This document shows positions 1 to 5,217 of a stretch of DNA of 5,217 nucleotides, one piece after another. The notes below the pieces were generated by a model. That model searched no databases, was not told where the DNA came from, and worked only from the letters and a program-made list of their open reading frames with translations. This DNA comes from Bacteroidales bacterium UBA5621 (GTDB lineage Bacteria; Bacteroidota; Bacteroidia; Bacteroidales; VadinHA17), in contig DIKJ01000190.1 of assembly GCA_002424525.1 (NCBI GenBank), forward strand, positions 1 through 5,217, given 5' to 3'. Each line of letters starts with the position of its first letter. Positions within the stretch are counted from its first letter, which is position 1. A program made the position numbers and the translations under genes.

Positions 1-701
1 GGATTCTTCTTCACCTTCCGGGCATATCTGAGAATATATGTGAAACCGAGGAGGTTTATGACAATCCAGCAGATCAGCCGGTACTCAAGCCCTGAAAAGA
101 GCGGCAGATCAGATAGCCCTTGTGCAATACCGATCGTGAAGGGATTTAGTATTGCCCCGGCAAACCCCAGGGCTGCTGCCACGAAACAAAGGCAAACCCC
201 CACAATCGAGTCATACCCCATCGAGATCGCCAGGGGAACAAAAATTATCACAAAGGCGATGGTCTCCTCACTCATGCCGAATACGGCTCCGAATATGCTG
301 AACATCAGCATTATAATAACAAATATTATATTGTCTGCACCCACTTTTGAGATGATCCTGTTGTGTTCAATCTTTTTACTGAACCGGAGAATGGATTGTA
401 TTGCCACATCTATTGCCCTGCTTTCGTTCATTATCCAGAAAGCACCTCCGATAATCAGTATGAAAATGATGATGTCTGCCTTGTCGACAAATCCGTCAAA
501 AAGGGCTGAAAATATCTGCCAGGTCTGGGGATTATTGCCGGTGTATTCAAACGAACCCGGTACAACAACATTCCGGTCAATACCGTTAACGTTTACTGTA
601 TGTCTCTCGAAAGCGCCTCCCGGAACAAACCAGGTCAGGACGGCAGAAATAATAATAATGCCGAAAACTATGACGTATGTATGGGGGATTTTTTTGAGCA
701 T
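1..701 (-). CDS. YfcC/DcuC-family inner-membrane carrier, N-terminal part (runs off left edge)
   Basis: The minus strand reads open from an ATG at 699-701 to the window edge, giving 233 residues plus two bases of the next codon; no stop is seen, so the C-terminal half is missing. The protein is strongly hydrophobic, with likely membrane segments near residues 8-27, 75-92, 124-141, 147-165, 168-187 and 208-226. The opening KKIPHTYVIVF, then TWFVPGGAFER, matches the usual start of YfcC-type proteins (DcuC superfamily) and supports the ATG at 701. Further family-like features are FGMSEETIAF (about 141-150) with conserved acidic residues inside the membrane region, and GFAGAILNPFTIGIAQGLS (about 179-197). 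The family includes carriers proposed for C4-dicarboxylates, amino acids (arginine/ornithine type) and peptides; the substrate cannot be told from this fragment. No Shine-Dalgarno sequence precedes the start. A second in-frame ATG at 759-761 would add 20 residues read through the heptamer array, but that extension is low-complexity and does not look like family sequence. Confidence 0.9.
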   Translation of the reverse strand, partial: MLKKIPHTYVIVFGIIIISAVLTWFVPGGAFERHTVNVNGIDRNVVVPGSFEYTGNNPQTWQIFSALFDGFVDKADIIIFILIIGGAFWIMNESRAIDVAIQSILRFSKKIEHNRIISKVGADNIIFVIIMLMFSIFGAVFGMSEETIAFVIIFVPLAISMGYDSIVGVCLCFVAAALGFAGAILNPFTIGIAQGLSDLPLFSGLEYRLICWIVINLLGFTYILRYARKVKKN

Positions 702-711
702 AATGACAAGA

Positions 712-719
712 CAAAAGTA
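712..719 (-). promoter_or_regulatory. Candidate Bacteroidota -7 box (TACTTTTG) for the transporter
   Basis: On the minus strand TACTTTTG is an exact match to the Bacteroidota sigma-70 (SigABfr-type) -7 consensus TAnnTTTG. The TAC is contributed by the gene-proximal copy of the heptamer array. The box ends only 10 bases before the ATG at 701, so a transcript from it would have a very short leader or none. No TTG-type -33 element lies at the right distance, because that stretch is the repeat array. The match could therefore be a by-product of the repeat. Confidence 0.35.
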
Positions 720-758
720 AAAAGTAAAAAGTAAAAAGTAAAAAGTAAAAAGTAAAAA
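717..758. repeat. Perfect tandem heptamer, six copies of GTAAAAA (minus strand TTTTTAC)
   Basis: Six uninterrupted, identical 7-bp units occupy 42 bp. On the minus strand the array reads (TTTTTAC)6 and ends 15 bases before the transporter ATG. A 7-bp unit cannot be gained or lost without changing promoter spacing, leader length or reading frame, so copy number could affect expression. Perfect short tandem arrays of this kind are prone to slipped-strand length change. Whether this one varies cannot be seen from a single sequence. Confidence 0.95.
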
Positions 759-760
759 CA

Positions 761-789
761 TAAAGATAAATGGAAATAGTATGTGCCAA
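761..789 (-). promoter_or_regulatory. Alternative candidate promoter upstream of the heptamer array
   Basis: On the minus strand TTG (787-789) is followed after 18 bases by TATCTTTA (761-768). That is seven of eight letters of the TAnnTTTG pattern, counting the two free positions. The spacing suits the -33/-7 arrangement of Bacteroidota promoters. Initiation from here would place the heptamer array in the transporter's 5' leader, a U-rich stretch of roughly 50 bases. The last base of the -7 box mismatches, so support is weak. Confidence 0.3.
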
Positions 790-843
790 CTGCCTGTTCC
801 GCTTTCGCGAAATCTTCGTTTCACTTCGACTGCCAGCTATTTT

Positions 844-878
844 CCGGCTTCGGGCTTCGGACTTCCGTCTTTTGTCTA
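844..878. repeat. Degenerate heptamer run, CGGNCTT-like
   Basis: Reading in steps of seven from 844 gives CCGGCTT, CGGGCTT, CGGACTT, CCGTCTT and the decayed TTGTCTA. The first four units share most positions and the last is barely recognisable. The period equals that of the perfect array at 717-758 but the unit is different. From memory, runs of this cggacttc type occur between genes in Bacteroidota genomes; I could not check that here. Confidence 0.6.
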
Positions 879-910
879 TTATGGCCAGGTGCACAGAGAA
901 GGTGACATTT

Positions 911-943
911 CAGGTTTAATGTGAGCCGCGTAGCGGCGACCTG
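911..943. repeat. Imperfect GC-rich hairpin, REP-like intergenic element
   Basis: An inner stem GCCGC (925-929) pairs with GCGGC (933-937) across a GTA loop. An outer stem CAGGT (911-915) pairs with ACCTG (939-943), with an uneven internal loop of nine bases on one side and one on the other. The core resembles a short palindromic unit I recall as widely dispersed in Bacteroidota intergenic regions. Without other copies in this window, calling it a dispersed repeat is inference. It has no T-run after it and does not look like an intrinsic terminator; both flanking genes are transcribed away from it. Confidence 0.5.
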
Positions 944-982
944 TTTATAGAATTTCCAGTCATTAGAAAAATTTTCTTTCGC

Positions 983-992
983 CGGGATCCCG
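983..992. promoter_or_regulatory. 10-bp perfect palindrome upstream of the peptidase promoter
   Basis: CGGGATCCCG is fully self-complementary. Its centre lies about 28 bp upstream of the candidate -7 box at 1016-1023, roughly at position -40 relative to the expected transcription start, a usual place for an activator or repressor site. No known regulator motif is recognised, and a palindrome of this length can arise by chance. Confidence 0.2.
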
Positions 993-1015
993 TTAAATAT
1001 TAAACCTATATTTTT

Positions 1016-1023
1016 TACATTTG
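1016..1023 (+). promoter_or_regulatory. Candidate Bacteroidota -7 box (TACATTTG) for the S9 peptidase
   Basis: TACATTTG matches TAnnTTTG exactly and sits 44 bases before the peptidase ATG, giving an expected leader of about 35-40 bases that is very A-rich. No clear TTG -33 element is seen 17-21 bases upstream; the nearest is TTA at 993-995. The stretch just before the ATG (a long A-run, then ccggaaaa) has no good Shine-Dalgarno sequence, as is common in this phylum. Confidence 0.5.
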
Positions 1024-1067
1024 GGTTTTCAAAAATCAAATAAATACAAAGAAAAAAAACCGGAAAA

Positions 1068-3785
1068 ATGAAAGATTTAAACAAAACTCATGTATTAACA
1101 GTAATACTATTAGCCGGGTTCCTATGTGTCACAGCACAGGAACCTCTGCCTGTAATTAAACCCGAAGATTATACAAAATGGCAGACACTGGGCGCAACAA
1201 CAATCTCTGATGATGGTTCGTGGGTAGGATGGAGCGTTTCCCTCGTGGACGGAGATGACACCCTTTACATTAAAAATGCAACTTCAGGCATATCGTACAA
1301 GTACCCGCTCTCAGCAGGACTGACCTTTTCTTCCGACTCAAAATGGGCTGCCTGCCGCGTCGGTTACAGCGAGAAGGATATTGAGAAAATGAGGGAGCAG
1401 AAGAAACCGGTTAAAAATAAGACCAGGCTCCTGGAGCTTACCACAGGCAGTGAAAGAATTTTTGAGAACACCGAATCGTTCAGTTTTGCCAGGAATGCGG
1501 GCCATCTGGTGATGAGCGGATACTCTACTGAAAACAGCAAAACAAAAGATATTTTCCTTTTTAACCTAAGAACAGGCACTTTAAAAAATATTGCGAACAT
1601 CAGTGATTACTCAGTCAATAAACCTGGCAACCGTCTGGCTTATATCATAAGCGCTGAAAATAAGAAGGGTAACGGTGTGGAGCTAATGAACCTTGATAAT
1701 TATTCGGTCGCATTCCTCGAAAATGATACTGCTATTTACCGCAACATTGTTTGGGAAAGGGAGGGAGATGCCCTCGCATTTCTCAAGGCATACGCTGATA
1801 CCGGTTATGTCGAGGAGAATCATATACTCTTTACTGTCAGGAAGGTGACCACAAAACCCGAAATAAAATCATGGAAGCCGGAAAGCGATAACACTTTCCC
1901 GGCAGGAATGAGGATCCATGAGAATTACAAACCGGTAATCTCGGATAATCATAAAACAGTATTCTTCGGAGCATTTGACTGGACCGTAAAGGAAAAAAAG
2001 GAAAAGAAACCAGGTGCTGACGAGAAACTTCCCGATGTCGATATATGGCACTGGAAAGATGATCCGGTTCAGCCCAGACAAAAAGTACAGTACAACACCG
2101 ACAAGGATTTCTCTTATCTCTTTGCCTGGAGTGTTGATGCTGGAAAAGCAGTAAAAATTACCGACGAGCAAATGAGAAGGGGATCTCCGACACCTGATGG
2201 CCGTTATGTCCTGGCCACTGATGATACGCCCTACAAGCCTGCTTTCAGGCAGGTATATTACGACCACTATGCCGTCAATACTTTAACGGGTGAAAAGAAC
2301 TTGATAATGAGTAATTTCACTAATCTGTACGGTTCATCACCAGCCGGCAGATACGCACTTTATTTCAAGGACAACAACTGGTGGGTTTATGATCTGCAGG
2401 GAAATAAGCATAAGAACCTCACGGAGGGCATTGAATCGGTGTTCTGGAACACCCGCGATGACAGCCCCAACGATGTGAAACCCCCGTTTGGCAGCGGAGG
2501 CTGGTACAAGGATGATAAGTCTGTTTTGCTGTATGATGAGTTTGATGTCTGGAAGGTGTTTCCCGATGGAGCGAAACCGTTACGGCTTACCAACGGCAGG
2601 GAGAACGGAATAATCTACAGGGTAACAAGGTTCAGTTTTGAGTACCCATGGCTTGATCCTGCAGGCGATCTATACTTTTCGGCTTTCGGCGATATTGACA
2701 AAAAGATGGGATACTATCGTCTTACACCTAAAAATAAATTTGAAAGACTGATCTACGATGATAAGGCAATATCTGCGCTGAGAAAGGCTGAAAAATCAGA
2801 CTGGTTCATTTTCAACTCGGAGACTTATGCCGATTCACCCGATGTTTTCAGGGTTCCTGCGTCATTTGCGGGAGCAGTTCAGATGTCGGAGACCAATCCC
2901 CAACAAAAAGATTTTGCATGGGGCAGGAGCGAGGTTGTTCATTTCACCAACAGGGACGGCAAACCGTTGCAGGGGGCTCTCTTCTATCCTGCAGGTTATG
3001 AGCCGGGGGAAAAATATCCGATGATAGTTTATATTTATGAAATAAGGTCTAATGTTGTCAATCGCTATGTAACTCCTTCGTCTAGAAGTCCTTATAACAC
3101 AACTAATTATACAAGCCAGGGTTTTTTCGTCTTCCAGCCCGACATTGTTTATAAGACCAATCAGCCCGGTGAGTCAGCGGCTGATTGTGTGATACCTGCA
3201 GTTGAGGAGGTGCTTAAAACAGGTATGATCGATGAGAAGAAGATTGGCATCATGGGACACAGCTGGGGCGCGTACCAGACAAGTTTCATCATAACGCAGA
3301 CAGATCTCTTTTCAGCGGCAGTTGCCGGGGCACCACTTATAAACATGATCAGCATGTACAATGAGATTTACTGGAACACGGGTTCACCCAACCAGAATAT
3401 TTTTGAGATATCCCAGGGCCGTCTCCGGGAGCCCTGGTGGGTAATAATGGACGATTATATGAGAAATTCACCCATGTTCCAGGCGCATAACATAACCACC
3501 CCTCTGCTGGTAGCGTTCGGCAATGTAGACGGAGCCGTCGACTGGCATCAGGGAATTGAGATGTACACCACGATGCGCCGGATGGAGAAGCCATATATCA
3601 TGCTTGTTTATGATGCTGAGAATCATTCGCTTTCGAAAAAGGAGAACCAGATCGATTACACAAAAAAGGTGAATGAGTTTTTTAACCATAATCTGCTCGG
3701 AACCGAACCGGAGGAATGGATAACCCGGGGAAAGAAGTATCTCGACAAAAAGATTGAGGAGGAGAAGGCAGCTGCGAAGAAGTGA
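1068..3785 (+). CDS. Exported S9-family (prolyl oligopeptidase-type) serine peptidase
   Basis: This complete 905-residue protein is probably a periplasmic or envelope peptidase that cleaves oligopeptides. Residues 1-23 form a type I signal peptide (lysines, a hydrophobic core, cleavage after VTA before QEPLP). C20 does not sit in a proper lipobox. Residues about 30-615 look like the beta-propeller gate, with recurring strand/SPDGR-type motifs (SSDSKWAA near 88-95, PTPDGRYVLAT near 374-384) and a lysine-rich loop at 308-320 followed by PDVDIWHWKDD (322-332). The C-terminal alpha/beta hydrolase spans about 625-875. Its nucleophile is Ser732 in GHSWGAY (730-736), the acid is Asp821 in GNVDGAVDW (818-826) and the base is His853 in ENHSL (851-855), all present and in family order. 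A charged EPEEW...KKIEEEKAAAKK tail follows. There is no T9SS tail. The exact bond specificity is not deducible; proline preference is only the family's usual habit. It converges on the CotH-type gene. Confidence 0.93.
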   Translation: MKDLNKTHVLTVILLAGFLCVTAQEPLPVIKPEDYTKWQTLGATTISDDGSWVGWSVSLVDGDDTLYIKNATSGISYKYPLSAGLTFSSDSKWAACRVGYSEKDIEKMREQKKPVKNKTRLLELTTGSERIFENTESFSFARNAGHLVMSGYSTENSKTKDIFLFNLRTGTLKNIANISDYSVNKPGNRLAYIISAENKKGNGVELMNLDNYSVAFLENDTAIYRNIVWEREGDALAFLKAYADTGYVEENHILFTVRKVTTKPEIKSWKPESDNTFPAGMRIHENYKPVISDNHKTVFFGAFDWTVKEKKEKKPGADEKLPDVDIWHWKDDPVQPRQKVQYNTDKDFSYLFAWSVDAGKAVKITDEQMRRGSPTPDGRYVLATDDTPYKPAFRQVYYDHYAVNTLTGEKNLIMSNFTNLYGSSPAGRYALYFKDNNWWVYDLQGNKHKNLTEGIESVFWNTRDDSPNDVKPPFGSGGWYKDDKSVLLYDEFDVWKVFPDGAKPLRLTNGRENGIIYRVTRFSFEYPWLDPAGDLYFSAFGDIDKKMGYYRLTPKNKFERLIYDDKAISALRKAEKSDWFIFNSETYADSPDVFRVPASFAGAVQMSETNPQQKDFAWGRSEVVHFTNRDGKPLQGALFYPAGYEPGEKYPMIVYIYEIRSNVVNRYVTPSSRSPYNTTNYTSQGFFVFQPDIVYKTNQPGESAADCVIPAVEEVLKTGMIDEKKIGIMGHSWGAYQTSFIITQTDLFSAAVAGAPLINMISMYNEIYWNTGSPNQNIFEISQGRLREPWWVIMDDYMRNSPMFQAHNITTPLLVAFGNVDGAVDWHQGIEMYTTMRRMEKPYIMLVYDAENHSLSKKENQIDYTKKVNEFFNHNLLGTEPEEWITRGKKYLDKKIEEEKAAAKK

Positions 3786-3807
3786 CCAGGTTCGTTTCAC
3801 TGCCGGA

Positions 3808-5217
3808 TTATTTCTTTACAAAGCGCCGGGTTATTAGCTCCCCGTGACTGAATTTTATCCTTGCAAGAAATAATCCGGGACTCAGGTCCGTCAGGCTTAT
3901 GGTTATGTGATAATCGGCATTGCCTTTCTTCGTGATGACCGGAATGCCGGATAGATTGAAAACGATCACCTCGTTTATGATAGTATCTGATTCTATTCTC
4001 AGGTACTCGCCGGCCGGATTGGGAAAGATCCTGCAGATGGCATGATATCCTCTCAGGAAGGCATCGCCTCTCCCAATCATGTTTTTATCGAGCCACGAGA
4101 GCCTCCTGGAGATCCATCCTTTAAATTTTTCTATTTCTCCCTCAAAGGTATCTGGCTGAATGCCATATTCGGGTGTGCCGACATTTATGCCAAGGATCTT
4201 CCATTTTTCATAGTGACGCACCTGTGCCTCGGAGAGCAGGCCGGCAACGGAATCGATAATGTGGTTGATATTCGTCTCGCTTAAAATGCTTTTCCGCAGG
4301 AGATAATACTCGTCGTGGACCAAATCCGTAAACCAGGGATCCTGCATCAGACGGATCTCCCACGAAGGTGGTACAGGTGATGCATAACACTCGTTGATTT
4401 TATATGCCCAGCCCGAACCATCGGTCTGGTTAAAATGGATGCAATTCTCCCTGATATCTCTCCATGCCCAGTCAAAATCCCAGACCGGACCGGAGCGGAT
4501 CAATCCGTTCCGGCTGTCCCGGTCCTTGCAGAAGAACCGGCTTTTCTTATAGGCATCGACATTGCGGGTCAGCTCGCCAATAAGAAAGTAATCAATGAAG
4601 GAACTTACATCGAGCCATGCCCGGTAACCTGTACGCTGGTCGGCAAATCCCTTGCTGTAAAGCACAGCCTCGAATGAATTGATATAATCCTTCAGGTAAC
4701 TCTTCTGTTCCGGTGTCAGCACTTCCGGTTTGGGATCATAATAAACAAAATAAACAGAGGCCCCCGGCTTGTTTAAAGGTGAATAGTTGCTAAGCCAGCT
4801 GTCGCCGGCCGTGTAATAATCGTTCTTGAATATGTATCCACCCGTAAGCCTGTCACCGGAATTTTCATCCGGATCAAGCGATGCTATGGATACACGGTTC
4901 CTGTCCTGCTTGATCTTTTCTCCCAGCAGGTAAATACCCTGGTATTCACCATTCAGAACTACTTCGCAATATCTTGTTCCTGGTGCATAATGGCCCATCT
5001 GGCGGAAAAGCTCAAATGCCAGGAAGTTCCTTAGGAAAGGCTTGTCATTATAGTTAGCCAGCAATACCCAGTCATTCTCCTCAGGCATACCCAGCAATGA
5101 TACATCCAGATTATTGCCTGCATCGTCGCGTGTTTCAAATCCGTAAGGTTTCTGAGGGAGAGATGCGGAATAGTGTCCCCTGATCTCTATACCGACTTTG
5201 CCATTATAGATGTTCGC
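3808..5217 (-). CDS. CotH kinase family protein with C-terminal T9SS sorting domain (N terminus off right edge)
   Basis: The minus strand is open from the window edge to a TAA at 3808-3810, giving 469 visible residues; the start and signal peptide lie outside. An internal TTG at 5095-5097 is not the true start, because conserved family sequence continues upstream of it (VGIEIRGHYS, then QKPYGFETRD). Numbering from the edge, CotH features include LLGMPEENDWVLLANYNDK (41-59), GIYLLGEKIKQDR (94-106), LTRNVDAYKKSRFF (216-229) and GPVWDFDWAW (243-252), whose aspartates probably bind metal-ATP. Bacillus CotH is an atypical kinase that phosphorylates spore-coat proteins. From about residue 396 a Por-secretion-type tail begins (RIFPNPAGEYL; later DLSPGLFLARI, ending RRFVKK), implying export across the outer membrane by the type IX system and surface anchoring or release. 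The substrate is unknown. Kinase activity is inferred from the family; a structural role in the envelope is possible. Confidence 0.93.
   Translation of the reverse strand, partial: ANIYNGKVGIEIRGHYSASLPQKPYGFETRDDAGNNLDVSLLGMPEENDWVLLANYNDKPFLRNFLAFELFRQMGHYAPGTRYCEVVLNGEYQGIYLLGEKIKQDRNRVSIASLDPDENSGDRLTGGYIFKNDYYTAGDSWLSNYSPLNKPGASVYFVYYDPKPEVLTPEQKSYLKDYINSFEAVLYSKGFADQRTGYRAWLDVSSFIDYFLIGELTRNVDAYKKSRFFCKDRDSRNGLIRSGPVWDFDWAWRDIRENCIHFNQTDGSGWAYKINECYASPVPPSWEIRLMQDPWFTDLVHDEYYLLRKSILSETNINHIIDSVAGLLSEAQVRHYEKWKILGINVGTPEYGIQPDTFEGEIEKFKGWISRRLSWLDKNMIGRGDAFLRGYHAICRIFPNPAGEYLRIESDTIINEVIVFNLSGIPVITKKGNADYHITISLTDLSPGLFLARIKFSHGELITRRFVKK

Larger units (their letters stand above)
702..1067. 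other. Divergent intergenic region rich in short repeats
   Basis: This 366-bp stretch separates the transporter from the divergently transcribed peptidase. From left to right it holds a perfect heptamer array, about 85 bp with no clear structure, a degenerate heptamer run, an imperfect GC-rich hairpin, a perfect 10-bp palindrome and an AT-rich promoter zone for the peptidase. Two minus-strand open frames (586-894 and 821-1084) cross it. Their translations are low-complexity or repeat-derived, overlap the real genes and resemble no protein I recognise, so I treat the region as non-coding. Confidence 0.8.

Noticed and set aside
40..720. 226-residue plus-strand open frame
   Set aside because: It lies opposite the YfcC-type gene; its translation has no domain character, while the minus-strand reading matches a known carrier family from its first residues.
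770..790. Sigma-54-like TGGCAC on the minus strand
   Set aside because: The -24-like TGGCAC is present, but the following bases (ATTTCC) lack the TTGC of a -12 element at the required spacing.
586..894. 102-residue minus-strand open frame
   Set aside because: It reads through the heptamer array as a repetitive Phe/Tyr/Leu stretch, then overlaps the transporter in another frame. This is low-complexity repeat translation, not a gene.
911..943. Intrinsic terminator
   Set aside because: The stem is short and interrupted, has no T-run on either side, and both flanking genes are transcribed away from it.
821..1084. 87-residue minus-strand open frame
   Set aside because: It covers the peptidase promoter, the palindrome and the repeat elements, overlaps the peptidase start, and shows no recognisable domain.
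1113..1130. Lipoprotein signal around C20 of the peptidase
   Set aside because: The residues before the cysteine (GFL) do not fit a lipobox, which needs a small residue at -1; a type I cleavage after VTA fits better.
5095..5097. TTG as the start of the CotH-type gene
   Set aside because: Conserved CotH-family sequence continues in frame upstream to the window edge, so the true start lies outside the window.

Overview
The window looks like chromosome from a Bacteroidota (Bacteroidales-like) bacterium. Three signs point there: the protein with a CotH kinase domain ends in a type IX secretion (Por secretion tail) domain; the peptidase is of the large exported S9 kind common in that phylum; and the gene starts lack a clear Shine-Dalgarno sequence but have TAnnTTTG-type -7 boxes upstream. 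This assignment is inferred from content, not from a database search.

Layout. Bases 1-701 (minus strand) hold the N-terminal 233 codons of a YfcC/DcuC-type inner-membrane carrier, which runs off the left edge. Bases 702-1067 are a divergent intergenic region of about 366 bp. It is rich in short repeats: a perfect six-copy heptamer (717-758), a degenerate heptamer run (about 844-878), an imperfect GC-rich hairpin of REP-like character (911-943) and a 10-bp palindrome (983-992). It also holds candidate promoters for both flanking genes. Bases 1068-3785 (plus strand) encode a complete 905-residue exported S9 serine peptidase with an intact Ser-Asp-His triad. Bases 3808-5217 (minus strand) encode the C-terminal 469 residues of a CotH-type protein kinase homologue with a T9SS sorting tail. 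Its start lies beyond the right edge.

How the genes relate. The peptidase and the CotH gene converge with a 22-bp gap, and the transporter and peptidase diverge from the repeat region, so no two genes form an operon here. A loose link is possible: an exported peptidase that releases peptides, and a carrier of a family that includes amino-acid and carboxylate transporters. Nothing in the sequence proves they act together. I see no mobile element, RNA gene, CRISPR array or defence module. The most unusual part is the heptamer array directly in front of the transporter start. I do not see a convincing new multi-gene system.
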